Assembly (NCBI RefSeq): GCF_020622345.1
Contig: NZ_JACNMO010000001.1
Span: forward strand, 186,001-250,000
Length of the DNA: 64,000 bases
DNA from: Roseobacter weihaiensis
Lineage (GTDB): Bacteria; Pseudomonadota; Alphaproteobacteria; Rhodobacterales; Rhodobacteraceae
Direction: 5' to 3'
In this document: positions 17,843 to 28,100 of the stretch, in pieces
Layout of the letters: every line of letters begins with the position of its first letter
Numbering within the stretch: position 1 is the stretch's first letter
Position numbers and translations under genes: made by a program
Notes under the pieces: model-generated
Database searches by the model: none
Told to the model about the DNA's origin: nothing
The model's input: only the letters and a program-made list of their open reading frames with translations

Positions 17843-19735
17843 GTGACGTATAAGAAAATCTATCAGGCCAGTCTGGCCGATCCGGAAACTTTCTGGATGC
17901 AGGCGGCAGAGGCAATCGACTGGGACAGAAAACCCTCTCAGGCCCTGTTTGATCGTGGCGAACATCTCTACGAGTGGTTTGCCGACGGGCTCGTCAACGG
18001 ATGCTACAATGCCGTGGATCGCCATGTGGAGGCCGGTCGCGGCGCCCAGCCCGCGATTATCTACGACAGCCCGATTACGAACAGCAAATCCACGCTCACC
18101 TATGCCGAGCTCCAGACCCGGGTCGCGTCTTTGGCGGGGGCGCTGGTAGCGCAGGGTGTTGGCAAGGGCGATCGCGTCATCATCTATATGCCGATGGTCC
18201 CGGAGGCGCTGGAAGCGATGCTGGCCTGTGCCCGGATCGGGGCGATCCATTCGGTGGTTTTCGGGGGCTTCGCCGCCAATGAACTGGCCGTTCGTATCGA
18301 TGATTGCCAGCCCAAGGCGATCCTTGCCGCCTCCTGCGGGATCGAACCGGGCCGGATCATTCACTACAAACCCTTGCTGGATGGCGCGATTGAGCTCGCA
18401 GAGCACAGCCCCGAGGTTTGTCTGATCTTGCAACGCCCCGAGGAGCTGGCCGAGCTGACACCCGGCCGCGATCTGGACTGGCACGAAGCGCAAGAAGGCG
18501 TCCCCCCCGCAGATTGTGTGCCGGTTGAGGGCAACCATCCCGCCTATATTCTTTATACCTCGGGGACCACCGGCGCGCCCAAGGGTGTTGTCCGCCCCAC
18601 GGCAGGCCACCTTGTCGCGCTCAACTGGACGATGAAGAACATCTATAACGTCGATCCCGGCGATGTGTTCTGGGCGGCCTCGGATGTGGGGTGGGTCGTA
18701 GGGCACAGCTATATCTGCTACGCCCCGCTCATTCACGGCAACACCACGGTCGTGTTTGAAGGCAAACCCGTGGGCACGCCCGATGCGGGAACTTTCTGGC
18801 GGGTGATTTCAGAGCATAATGTGCGCAGCTTTTTCACCGCCCCCACGGCGATCCGCGCTGTCCGCCGTGAAGACCCCAAGGGTGTCGAACGGCAGAAATA
18901 CGATCTCTCCTGTCTGCGGGCCCTCTATCTGGCCGGAGAACGCGCCGACCCCGACACCATCGAGTGGGCGAGCGATCTGCTGGAGGTACCGGTCTACGAT
19001 CACTGGTGGCAAACGGAGACCGGCTGGACCATCGCCGGCAACCCCGCCGGGTGCGAGGCGCTGCCGGTGAAAATCGGCTCTCCGACCGTGGCGATGCCGG
19101 GCTATGACGTACAGATTCTCGACGAGGCGGGTCATCCGGTGGCACCAGGCGAACTGGGCGCTATTGCGGTCAAGCTGCCGTTGCCGCCCGGCACCCTGCC
19201 GACGCTTTGGAACGCGCGGGATCGCTTTGTGAAAAGTTATCTCAATGCCTTCCCCGGATACTATGAAACCGGCGATGCGGGCATGGTTGACGAGGATGGA
19301 TACCTTTACATCATGGCACGCACCGATGATGTCATCAACGTGGCAGGCCACCGACTGTCGACCGGTGCGATGGAAGAGGTACTGGCAACCCATCCCGACG
19401 TCGCCGAATGTGCGGTCGTGGGGGTGACGGATCAGTTGAAAGGCCAATCGCCCCTGGGGCTTGTGTGCCTGACGACGGGCGTCAACCGCCCGCATGACGA
19501 AATCCGGTCAGAGTGCGTCAAGCTGATCCGTGACAAGATCGGCCCGGTTGCCGCCTTCAAGAACGCGCTGGTGGTGGAGCGTCTGCCAAAAACGCGGTCG
19601 GGCAAGATCCTGCGGGGCACGGTGGTCAAGATCGCGGATTGTGAGGACTTTAAAATGCCCGCGACCATCGATGATCCTGCAATCCTGGACGAAATCAAGG
19701 AAGCCCTGCAGACCATCGGCTACGCAAAGGGATAG
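17843..19735 (+). CDS. prpE: Propionyl-CoA synthetase
   Basis: 630 residues starting at GTG 17843, the usual PrpE length and N-terminus (IYQASLADPETFW). It activates propionate to propionyl-CoA through an adenylate. The phosphate loop YTSGTTGAPKG starts at Tyr238, the YDHWWQTETGW motif of acetyl/propionyl-CoA synthetases is present, and the catalytic Lys588 lies in TRSGKILRGT, a site whose acylation often controls such enzymes. The only G-rich ribosome binding candidate is inside a predicted hairpin (see 17810-17829). Other propionate genes (methylcitrate or methylmalonyl pathways) are not in the window. Confidence 0.93.
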   Translation: MTYKKIYQASLADPETFWMQAAEAIDWDRKPSQALFDRGEHLYEWFADGLVNGCYNAVDRHVEAGRGAQPAIIYDSPITNSKSTLTYAELQTRVASLAGALVAQGVGKGDRVIIYMPMVPEALEAMLACARIGAIHSVVFGGFAANELAVRIDDCQPKAILAASCGIEPGRIIHYKPLLDGAIELAEHSPEVCLILQRPEELAELTPGRDLDWHEAQEGVPPADCVPVEGNHPAYILYTSGTTGAPKGVVRPTAGHLVALNWTMKNIYNVDPGDVFWAASDVGWVVGHSYICYAPLIHGNTTVVFEGKPVGTPDAGTFWRVISEHNVRSFFTAPTAIRAVRREDPKGVERQKYDLSCLRALYLAGERADPDTIEWASDLLEVPVYDHWWQTETGWTIAGNPAGCEALPVKIGSPTVAMPGYDVQILDEAGHPVAPGELGAIAVKLPLPPGTLPTLWNARDRFVKSYLNAFPGYYETGDAGMVDEDGYLYIMARTDDVINVAGHRLSTGAMEEVLATHPDVAECAVVGVTDQLKGQSPLGLVCLTTGVNRPHDEIRSECVKLIRDKIGPVAAFKNALVVERLPKTRSGKILRGTVVKIADCEDFKMPATIDDPAILDEIKEALQTIGYAKG

Positions 19736-19766
19736 AAAAGGGGCCGTCCTATTGAAGGACAGCCCC
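19736..19766 (-). terminator. Terminator for the CsbD gene, possibly bidirectional
   Basis: GGGGC-C-GTCCT (19740-19750) pairs with AGGAC-A-GCCCC (19756-19766), an 11-step stem with one C-A mismatch and a five-base loop. Read on the minus strand it ends in TTTTC, so it terminates the CsbD transcript; for prpE on the plus strand the stem is present but the T-run is missing. Confidence 0.7.
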
Positions 19767-19789
19767 TGGCCCGTAAGAGCCATTTTGCT

Positions 19790-19999
19790 TCAGGCGGCGG
19801 ATTTATGGCGTGCAACGAAGGCGTCGATTTCACGCTCAGCGTCTTCTCTCAGCATGCCATATTTTTCCTGGATAAGGCCGGAGAGCTTTTCGCGCTCGCC
19901 TGCGGCCTGATCAATTTCGTCGTCGGTCAGCTTACCCCAGGTGCTCTTTACCTCTCCGGTCAGCTGCGACCAGTTGCCTTTGATAATATCCCAGTTCAT
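19790..19999 (-). CDS. CsbD-family small stress protein
   Basis: 69 residues from the ATG at 19999 with AGGAGAG upstream. The sequence MNWDIIKGNWSQ, then GEVKSTWGKLTDDEIDQAAGE, is the CsbD signature: a small, charged, all-helical protein without cysteine. CsbD proteins accumulate under general stress in many bacteria; the molecular job is not known. It is monocistronic, with its own terminator at 19736-19766. Confidence 0.9.
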   Translation of the reverse strand: MNWDIIKGNWSQLTGEVKSTWGKLTDDEIDQAAGEREKLSGLIQEKYGMLREDAEREIDAFVARHKSAA

Positions 20000-20125
20000 T
20001 GGTCTCTCCTTCGTCTTGCGTCTCAGTTGAGCCAAGCACATGGTCGTCATATGCTCTTGGAAGGACAACCCGCGCGCCCGACAAAAAGTTCCCGGAAATC
20101 TGACATCAATTAACGGGCCAGAGAG

Positions 20126-21334
20126 TTACTCTTCTTTTTCAGGATGTTGCTCTGTTTCTTCTGGCGTCAGATCATAAGGGGCCGCGATCTTCCAGACATG
20201 CTCAGGCACCATGTTCTTCATCTTTGCCGGTTCCTCCCGGCGCAGATGGAGGATCGTCTCGGCGGCTTTCATCTCCACCCGGGCGCGGGCGAATTCGAGA
20301 CCGCGCGGGCCGATCCGGGGTTGCAGCCAGCTTACAATCGGGCGCAGCCAGTCTGGCATCCGGCGCAACGGCAGCCCGCCCGCCGCCCGCGCCGTATTTG
20401 CAATGAACCCTTTAACCGCCGAGGCGCGCTTGCCAGCCGAGCCCGGTTCGGACAAGACAACGCGGTCGCCCAGACCCTCCAGCATTTCCGCGCCCCGCGC
20501 GTTGCGCACCACAACCCATTGATCGCCTTCGCCCGCCATGTAGCCGACGGTAATATCTGCCAGCACATTGGTATAATCCACGCAGGTCCGGCAGGTCAGT
20601 GGAAAGAAATCGCGCGGCAGATCGGAGATGGGCAAGGACAGAAACGGGATCAGCCGCTGACGCCCGTCGGCATAGCGCAGTTCGACCTTGTAGTCTGCGC
20701 GAAACTCCAGATAGGTGATGCTGCCCGGCTCTTCGTCCAACAGCGCCAGAAAGCTGTGAAAGTTTTCGGTCGTGGTATTGTCCGAACAGGGCGTGCCAAT
20801 GACATAGAGCCGCTCCAGCCCAAGGTCTGCCTCGAGCTGGCGCAACGCGTAAATCTGGCACGGAATTCCAATGACAGCCAGCCGGGTAAAGCCTTCCGCC
20901 TGCGCCTCCTCCAACAGCGCCAAAAGCGGCGCGTAGCCCATCCGCATCCCTCGCGCCCGCGCCATGTCTGACGGATCGGTGATCATCGCAGGTCTGGGCC
21001 GCCAGACATCCGTATCGTCCGGGACCATTGTCAGCACCGCCTGAACCTTGTCGCGTGCCAGCAGATCTGCGGCCAGGGAGGTGGTGATCCCGGTCCATTG
21101 TGCGCCATCTTGCGGGGCCGCCATGCGGGCGCGGTGCATCGACCTGAAAGGGCCAAAAAAGGTTTCGTCACCGCCGCCACGCGCCCGACCGTGCACGGCC
21201 TGCTCCAGCCCAGGATAGTCGGGCGCAATGAACTGACAGGCTTTGCCGCAGGCACTTGGGTCGGCCATGCGCGACACCCCGCAATCGGTGCACAGACCGC
21301 GCGGGGCCGGATCACGGAAGGCGGGCGTCTTCAT
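20126..21334 (-). CDS. FrhB-like protein (coenzyme F420 hydrogenase/dehydrogenase beta-subunit family)
   Basis: 402 residues of COG1035. Four N-terminal cysteines (Cys15, Cys18, Cys29, Cys33; CTDCGVS-CGKACQF) look like an iron-sulfur site, with a further CRTCVDYTNVLAD motif in the C-terminal half. The family includes the F420-reducing subunit FrhB of archaea, 7-hydroxymethyl chlorophyll a reductase, and the 8-vinyl reductase BciB of phototrophs, all using FAD and 4Fe-4S centres. The DITVGYMAGEGDQWVVVRNARG block resembles the BciB/HCAR branch more than archaeal FrhB. The substrate is unknown. Its ATG overlaps the nadK stop as TGATG. Confidence 0.75.
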   Translation of the reverse strand: MKTPAFRDPAPRGLCTDCGVSRMADPSACGKACQFIAPDYPGLEQAVHGRARGGGDETFFGPFRSMHRARMAAPQDGAQWTGITTSLAADLLARDKVQAVLTMVPDDTDVWRPRPAMITDPSDMARARGMRMGYAPLLALLEEAQAEGFTRLAVIGIPCQIYALRQLEADLGLERLYVIGTPCSDNTTTENFHSFLALLDEEPGSITYLEFRADYKVELRYADGRQRLIPFLSLPISDLPRDFFPLTCRTCVDYTNVLADITVGYMAGEGDQWVVVRNARGAEMLEGLGDRVVLSEPGSAGKRASAVKGFIANTARAAGGLPLRRMPDWLRPIVSWLQPRIGPRGLEFARARVEMKAAETILHLRREEPAKMKNMVPEHVWKIAAPYDLTPEETEQHPEKEE

Positions 21335-22095
21335 CAGGTAAACTGCTCGTTGATAAGCCGTTCCTCCAGCCCGTGACCGGGGTCAAAGAGGATGCGATGC
21401 GACACAGACGGTTCGGATCGTATTTCAACGGATGTCACGCCCATCACCGATTGTGCATCCGCCTCCGCCATCACCGGGCGTTTGTCCGGCTCCAGCACAT
21501 CAAAGCGGACAACCGCATTGGTGGGCAGTAAAGCACCGCGCCAGCGTCGGGGGCGAAAAGCGCTCATCGCGGTCAGCGCGAGAACCTCAGAGCCGATGGG
21601 CAGGATTGGCCCGTGCGCGGAGTAATTGTAGGCGGTAGAGCCCGCAGGCGTGCTGACCAGCGCGCCGTCACAGACCAGCTCCGCCATGCGCAAGCGGTTA
21701 TCAACCGTGATCTTGAGCTTGGCCGCCTGCGGACCTGAGCGCAACAAGGACACTTCATTGATGGCAAGTGCCTGCCGGGTCGTCCCATCTGCCGTCACGG
21801 CTGTCATGCTGAGCGGGTTGATGACAGCCTCTTCTGCCGCCGCAAGACGGACGGTCAGATCGCTTTCGGCGTAGGTGTTCATCAGGAAGCCGATGGTGCC
21901 CCGGTTCATGCCATAGACCGGGGCGGACAGTTTCTGCGTGGCATGCAGGGTCTGCAGCATAAAACCATCCCCGCCAAGCGCCACGATCACCTCTGCCTCT
22001 TTCATGGGCACATCGCCATAGCGGGTCACGAGGGCCGCGCGGGCCGTCTGGGCAACATCCGCGCGGCTGGCGGTAAAGGCGATCTTATCGAGCAT
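21334..22095 (-). CDS. nadK: NAD kinase
   Basis: 253 residues from the ATG at 22095, matching the usual alphaproteobacterial start (LDKIAFTAS); an in-frame ATG at 22137 would add 14 residues. It phosphorylates NAD+ to NADP+. The ALGGDGFMLQTLH motif and the STPAGSTAYNYSAHGPI motif, which bind NAD and catalyse, are intact, as is INEVSLLR. The next gene (FrhB-like flavo-iron-sulfur protein) overlaps its stop codon. Confidence 0.93.
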   Translation of the reverse strand: MLDKIAFTASRADVAQTARAALVTRYGDVPMKEAEVIVALGGDGFMLQTLHATQKLSAPVYGMNRGTIGFLMNTYAESDLTVRLAAAEEAVINPLSMTAVTADGTTRQALAINEVSLLRSGPQAAKLKITVDNRLRMAELVCDGALVSTPAGSTAYNYSAHGPILPIGSEVLALTAMSAFRPRRWRGALLPTNAVVRFDVLEPDKRPVMAEADAQSVMGVTSVEIRSEPSVSHRILFDPGHGLEERLINEQFT

Positions 22096-22266
22096 CTGGT
22101 TTCCGATCGGGGTCTTATTGATCCGAAACAACCACATATGCCCCCTGTTGACCAGTATCGCTGCGGTCCCTCTCCCTTTGAGTGGATTGCACCGCAGCGG
22201 CGCGCCCTTTAAAGAAGGCGCAGCTATTCCAGCAATCGCCGCTTTACCACCTTCCCCGGCACCCTA

Positions 22267-22282
22267 GTTTCCGATAGGAAAC
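22267..22282 (+). other. Perfect hairpin in the glyA leader
   Basis: GTTTCC-GATA-GGAAAC is a six-bp perfect stem with a four-base loop, 35 bases before the glyA ATG. There is no T-run, so it is not a terminator. It could be part of a leader structure; I cannot match it to a known riboswitch by eye. Confidence 0.3.
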
Positions 22283-22317
22283 GGCCCATTGCAATCCTGT
22301 CCAAGGGAGACACCATT

Positions 22318-23613
22318 ATGAATGCCCCGCACCGCGCCCCCGGTTTTTTCACAACCTCTCTGGCTCAGAGTGATCCGGAGATCTTTGCCTCCATCACGGA
22401 TGAATTGGGCCGCCAGCGCGACGAAATCGAGCTGATTGCCTCCGAGAACATCGTCTCGGCCGCCGTGCTGGAGGCGCAAGGCTCCATCATGACCAACAAA
22501 TACGCCGAAGGTTATCCGGGCCGGCGCTACTATGGCGGGTGCCAATTCGTGGATGTTGCCGAAAACCTCGCGATTGAGCGGGCCTGCGACCTCTTTGGTT
22601 GTGGGTTTGCGAATGTGCAGCCGAACTCGGGCAGCCAGGCAAACCAGGGGGTGTTTCAGGCGCTGTTGCAGCCTGGCGACACGATCCTCGGCATGTCGCT
22701 GGACGCTGGCGGCCACCTCACGCATGGCGCGCGCCCGAACCAGTCGGGCAAATGGTTCAACGCGATCCAATACGGCGTGCGTCGCGCAGACAACCTGCTC
22801 GATTACGATCAGGTCGAAGCCCTTGCCAAGGAGCATCAGCCCAAGCTCATCATCGCGGGTGGCTCGGCCATCCCGCGTCAGATCGACTTTGCCCGCATGC
22901 GCGAGATCGCCGATATGGTGGGGGCCTATCTGCACGTTGACATGGCGCATTTTGCAGGTCTGGTGGCCGCGGGCGAGCACCCCTCGCCGTTCCCGCACGC
23001 GCATGTGGCCACCACAACCACGCATAAAACCCTGCGCGGCCCGCGCGGCGGCATGATCCTGACCAACGACGAGGCGCTGGCCAAGAAGTTCAACTCCGCC
23101 ATCTTCCCCGGCATTCAGGGCGGCCCGCTGATGCATGTGATCGCGGCCAAGGCCGTGGCCTTCGGGGAGGCGCTGCGGCCCGAGTTCAAAGGCTATATCA
23201 GCCAGGTCATCACCAACGCGCAGGCATTGTCGGATCAGTTGATCAAAGGCGGGCTTGATACGATCACCCACGGGACAGACACCCATGTGGTGCTGGTTGA
23301 TCTGCGCCCCAAGGGCGTGAAGGGCAACGCCACGGAAAAGGCGCTCGGCCGCGCCCATATCACCTGCAACAAGAACGGCGTGCCGTTCGACCCGGAAAAG
23401 CCGATGGTGACCTCCGGTATCCGTCTGGGCAGCCCGGCAGGCACGACCCGTGGCTTTGGGGAGCCGGAATTCCGTCAGATCGCGGACTGGATCATCGAGG
23501 TCGTGGACGGTCTGGCCGCCAACGGAGAGGAGGGCAACGGGGCCGTTGAGGCAAAGGTCAAAGCCGAGGTGGCGGCGCTCTGCGCCCGGTTCCCGATGTA
23601 CCCCAATCTGTAA
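22318..23613 (+). CDS. glyA: Serine hydroxymethyltransferase
   Basis: 431 residues, standard. It interconverts serine and glycine with tetrahydrofolate and is the main source of one-carbon units. PLP binds at Lys237 in [14 protein letters not shown]. The [11 protein letters not shown]-terminal and the YPGRRYYGG substrate-binding motifs are intact. The start ATG follows AAGGGAG. A 180-base leader separates it from the divergent nadK, and a terminator follows at 23652. Confidence 0.98.
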   Translation: MNAPHRAPGFFTTSLAQSDPEIFASITDELGRQRDEIELIASENIVSAAVLEAQGSIMTNKYAEGYPGRRYYGGCQFVDVAENLAIERACDLFGCGFANVQPNSGSQANQGVFQALLQPGDTILGMSLDAGGHLTHGARPNQSGKWFNAIQYGVRRADNLLDYDQVEALAKEHQPKLIIAGGSAIPRQIDFARMREIADMVGAYLHVDMAHFAGLVAAGEHPSPFPHAHVATTTTHKTLRGPRGGMILTNDEALAKKFNSAIFPGIQGGPLMHVIAAKAVAFGEALRPEFKGYISQVITNAQALSDQLIKGGLDTITHGTDTHVVLVDLRPKGVKGNATEKALGRAHITCNKNGVPFDPEKPMVTSGIRLGSPAGTTRGFGEPEFRQIADWIIEVVDGLAANGEEGNGAVEAKVKAEVAALCARFPMYPNL

Positions 23614-23651
23614 ACCTCGCGCCTTAACCTTTAGGACGCCGGAACCCCATC

Positions 23652-23679
23652 AGCCCCGCAGCCTTGTTGCGGGGCTTTC
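23652..23679 (+). terminator. Rho-independent terminator after glyA
   Basis: AGCCCCGCA (23652-23660) pairs perfectly with TGCGGGGCT (23668-23676) around a seven-base loop and is followed by TTCTGTTTGT. It ends glyA and lies before the convergent gene at 23704. Confidence 0.85.
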
Positions 23680-23703
23680 TGTTTGTCTGAAAGGGACCGG
23701 TCC

Positions 23704-24078
23704 TCAGATCAGCTCGCGCCATCGCAGCAGCACACTCACCAGCCCCCCAAAGAGCAGCAGGTTCAACACGATCCCGGCGAGTGTGTTCAACCGCCGGGTC
23801 TTGCGCTCCTCCGCCGGATCAAGCTGTTGCAGATGCGTTGCGAGATCCTGATAGGCCTGCTCGAGCGGCGGTCCATCGATCCGCCGGGCAAGCTTGGGAT
23901 GCGCGGCCCAGGTCTCGGCCTCCACCCAGAGTGCCGCTTGCTTTCGCAAACGCCGGGGGAGCCGCCGGCCTGCGCGGCGAACCGCCTGTTCAAGACTGGG
24001 TGCGCTGACCCCCATCTGTTTTTCGATCATTGCCCGCAGCAGCTGCGCTTTCTGTGCAACATCACTCGCCATTTGCAT
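23704..24078 (-). CDS. Small membrane-anchored hypothetical protein
   Basis: 124 residues from the ATG at 24078 (AGAGG upstream). The N-terminal ~95 residues are charged and helical (QKAQLLRAMIEKQMGV, RRAGRRLPRRLRKQA). One hydrophobic segment lies near the C-terminus (LAGIVLNLLLFGGLVSVLL), so the protein is probably a tail-anchored membrane protein with its bulk in the cytoplasm. No family is recognised. It is divergent from the hydrolase gene at 24158. Confidence 0.65.
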   Translation of the reverse strand: MQMASDVAQKAQLLRAMIEKQMGVSAPSLEQAVRRAGRRLPRRLRKQAALWVEAETWAAHPKLARRIDGPPLEQAYQDLATHLQQLDPAEERKTRRLNTLAGIVLNLLLFGGLVSVLLRWRELI

Positions 24079-24157
24079 CAGTTTTCCTCTACCTCGCGTT
24101 TCACGCCCTGCCACAATCCTTCTGGCAGAGCCGCGTAAAATCCGCTAGCCCTGCCCC

Positions 24158-24913
24158 ATGCTCAGCTATTCGGAATTTGGCGATCCCTCTGCGCCCCCGG
24201 TGATGATCGTGCACGGCCTTTATGGATCGGGCCGCAACTGGAGTGTGATTGCCAAGCGGCTGTCCGATGCCGCGCGGGTCTATACGGTTGATCTGCGCAA
24301 TCATGGCCTCAGCCCCCATACCGCGACCCACAGCTATCCCGAACTGGCGCAAGACCTTGCCGAGCTGATCGCGCATCTGGGCGGTCCGATGCGTCTGGTG
24401 GGCCATTCCATGGGCGGCAAGGCGACCATGACCCTGACCCTGACCCAACCGGCGCTGGTGTCGGGCATGATCGTCGCAGACATTGCCCCTGCCCCCTATA
24501 CGCACAGCCAGATGCCCTTTATTCACGCCATGCAAGCCGTCGACCTGAGCACGGTCAACCGCCGGTCCGACGCCGAGGCGCAGCTGGCCGCACAGGGCGT
24601 CGCGCCTGCCTTGTGCAGCTTTTTCACACAGTCGCTGGATCTGACCGAAAAACGCTGGCGTCTGAACCTCGACACGCTCGCGGCCGAGATGGACAAGATC
24701 ATGTCCTTTCCCGATCTCACCGGCAGCTATGAAAAGCCGGTCCTGTTTCTGACGGGCGCGCAATCGGACTATGTGCTGCCAGAGCACCGTCCGGCCATCA
24801 AAGCCCTATTTCCCAAGGCACGCTTTGCCAAGTTGCGAGGCGCGGGACACTGGTTACATGCCGATCAGCCGCGTGCCTTTGAGGCGGCCGTACGCGCTTT
24901 CATGGCAGCCTGA
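24158..24913 (+). CDS. Alpha/beta hydrolase (YbfF-like esterase)
   Basis: 251 residues of the alpha/beta hydrolase fold. The oxyanion region is VHGLYGSGRNW, the nucleophile serine is in GHSMGGK, and the catalytic histidine is in GAGHWLHADQP near the C-terminus. The DLRNHGLSPH segment is typical of the YbfF/epoxide-hydrolase-like group, which cleaves short acyl esters and some acyl-CoAs. The substrate is unknown. It precedes carB by 258 bases on the same strand but probably has its own transcript. Confidence 0.85.
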   Translation: MLSYSEFGDPSAPPVMIVHGLYGSGRNWSVIAKRLSDAARVYTVDLRNHGLSPHTATHSYPELAQDLAELIAHLGGPMRLVGHSMGGKATMTLTLTQPALVSGMIVADIAPAPYTHSQMPFIHAMQAVDLSTVNRRSDAEAQLAAQGVAPALCSFFTQSLDLTEKRWRLNLDTLAAEMDKIMSFPDLTGSYEKPVLFLTGAQSDYVLPEHRPAIKALFPKARFAKLRGAGHWLHADQPRAFEAAVRAFMAA

Positions 24914-25171
24914 GTGCCGAATTTGCCGACAGGCAGACCGGGTCGCTGTGATGACCCGACCTCGAGCCTGTATATGCCAATCACAACGCCTTTCTGGCAG
25001 AGAACGAACACGCGTTTGGTGCCCCCAGGGGATGTTGGAAGAGGCGCCTGACGCATCCCTCGGGGCTGCAGAGGCAAAAATACGGCGTCCCCCTTGCGCC
25101 GGGCCTGCGCTTGCCTATAACGCAGAACAATTTGGACACACGGGGGTGTTCAAAAACCAAGGGGCCGCACC

Positions 25172-28100
25172 ATGCCGAAAAGAACCGACATCAACTCCAT
25201 CATGATTATCGGTGCAGGCCCCATCGTGATCGGGCAAGCCTGCGAATTCGACTATTCCGGCGCGCAGGCCTGCAAGGCCCTCAAGGAGGAAGGCTACCGC
25301 GTCATTCTGGTCAATTCCAACCCCGCGACGATCATGACAGACCCCGGGTTGGCGGATGCCACCTACATCGAGCCCATCACCCCCGAGATGGTCGCCAAGA
25401 TCATCGAAAAGGAACGCCCCGATGCGCTGCTGCCGACCATGGGCGGGCAAACCGGGCTGAACACCTCGCTTGCGCTGGAGGAAATGGGTGTTCTGGACAA
25501 ATTCGGCGTCGAAATGATCGGTGCCAAGCGTGACGCCATCGAGATGGCCGAAGACCGCAAGCTTTTCCGCGAAGCGATGGACAGGTTGGGCATCGAAAAC
25601 CCGCGGGCGGCGATTGTCACGGCCCCCAAGGACAAGAATGGCAAAAAGGATCTGGCCGAAGGGGTGCGTCTGGCGATGGATATCCTCGAAGAGGTGGGGC
25701 TGCCCGCCATCATCCGCCCCGCCTTTACCATGGGCGGCACCGGCGGCGGGGTTGCCTATAACCGGGACGACTATGAGGCGATCTGCCGATCTGGCATGGA
25801 TGCCTCGCCCGTAGGGCAGATCCTCGTCGATGAGAGCCTGCTCGGTTGGAAGGAATACGAGATGGAAGTGGTGCGGGACACCGCGGACAATGCTATCATC
25901 GTCTGCTCCATCGAGAACGTGGACCCGATGGGCGTGCACACCGGCGACAGCATCACCGTCGCCCCGGCGCTGACGCTCACCGACAAGGAATACCAGATCA
26001 TGCGCAACCACTCCATCGCGGTTCTGCGCGAGATCGGGGTGGAAACGGGCGGCTCGAACGTGCAATGGGCCGTGAACCCCGCCGATGGCCGCATGGTGGT
26101 GATCGAGATGAACCCGCGCGTCTCCCGCTCCTCCGCGCTGGCCTCCAAGGCCACGGGCTTTCCCATCGCCAAGATCGCGGCGAAACTGGCCGTCGGCTAC
26201 ACGCTGGATGAGCTCGACAATGATATCACCAAGGTGACCCCGGCGAGCTTTGAGCCGACAATCGACTATGTCGTTACAAAAATCCCGAAATTCGCCTTTG
26301 AGAAGTTTCCCGGCAGCACGCCCGATCTGACCACGGCGATGAAATCCGTGGGTGAGGCGATGTCGATCGGGCGCACGATCCACGAGTCGATGCAAAAGGC
26401 GCTGGCCTCCATGGAAGAAGGCCTCACCGGGTTCAACGAGATCGACATTCCCGGTGTCAACGCAGGCCCTTGGGCGACGGAAGGAGCCGACAAGGCTGCC
26501 ATCGTCAAGGCGATCAGCCGACAGACACCCGACCGTCTGCGCACGATTGCGCAGGCCATGCGTCACGGGCTGAGCGATGACGACATTCACGCGGTCACGA
26601 TGTTTGATCCTTGGTTTCTTGCCCGCATCCGCGAGATCATCGAGGTTGAAAAGGCGCTGCGTGCCGACGGGCTGCCCGAGAGCGCCAAGGGGCTCCGCCA
26701 TCTCAAGATGATGGGATTCACCGACGCGCGTCTGGCGGAGCTGACAGGACAGACCGAACAGGACGTGCGCCGGACGCGCCTGTCGCGCGGGGTCACGGCA
26801 GTTTTCAAACGCATCGACACCTGCGCCGCCGAATTCGAAGCGCAAACCCCCTACATGTATTCCACCTATGAAACCCCGGTCTTTGACGAGGCGGAGTGCG
26901 AGGCCCGCCCAACAGCCCGCAAGAAGGTTGTCATTCTGGGCGGCGGACCCAACCGCATCGGGCAAGGTATCGAGTTCGACTACTGCTGCTGTCACGCCTG
27001 CTATGCGCTGACCGACGCAGGCTTTGAGACGATCATGGTGAACTGCAACCCCGAGACGGTCTCGACCGACTACGACACCTCCGACAGGCTCTACTTTGAG
27101 CCGTTGACGTTTGAACATGTGATGGAGATTCTGCGGGTGGAGCAGGACAATGGCACGCTGCATGGCGTCATTGTGCAGTTCGGCGGCCAGACCCCGCTGA
27201 AGATTGCAGCGGCCCTGCATGCCGAGGGTATCCCGATCCTGGGCACCACCCCCGACGCCATTGATCTGGCCGAGGACCGCGAGCGCTTCCAGCAGCTTGT
27301 GCAGGGGCTTGGCCTCAAGCAGCCGCGCAACGGGATTGCCCACTCGGATGCAGAGGCCCTTGAGATCGCGGCAGAGATCGGCTTCCCCCTGGTGATCCGC
27401 CCCTCCTACGTGCTGGGCGGGCGCGCGATGGAGATCGTGCGCGATCAGGCCAACCTTGAGCGCTACATCTCTGAGGCGGTTGTGGTCTCGGGCGACAGCC
27501 CTGTGTTGCTCGACAGCTATCTGGCGGGAGCCGTTGAACTGGATGTTGATGCGCTCTGTGATGGCAAGGATGTGCACGTGGCCGGTGTCATGCAGCACAT
27601 CGAAGAGGCCGGGGTACATTCAGGCGACAGCGCCTGCTCCCTGCCGCCCTACTCGCTCTCGCGTGAGACCATCGCAGAGGTCGAAAAACAGACCTTTGCG
27701 CTGGCCAGGGCATTGCACGTCGTGGGCCTGATGAACATTCAGTTCGCCATCAAGGAGGGTGAGATTTACCTCATCGAGGTCAACCCCCGCGCCTCGCGGA
27801 CGGTGCCCTTCGTGGCCAAGGCGACCGACAGTGCCATTGCTTCTATCGCCGCGCGGATCATGGCGGGAGAGCCGCTGTCGAACTTTCCCCAGCGCGCGCC
27901 CTATGATGCCAATGCGGCCTATGAGGATGTCCTGCCGCTCGGCGATCCGATGACGCTGGCCGATCCGAACATGCCGTGGTTTTCCGTCAAGGAAGCGGTC
28001 CTGCCCTTTGCGCGCTTTCCCGGCGTGGACACGATCCTTGGTCCCGAGATGCGCTCGACCGGCGAAGTCATGGGCTGGGACCGCGATTTCCCCCGCGCGT

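Noticed and set aside
25115-27619. 834-codon open frame on the minus strand opposite carB
   Set aside because: It is the mirror of a strongly conserved carB gene, has no ribosome binding site, and its product is rich in His, Arg and Gly with no domain.
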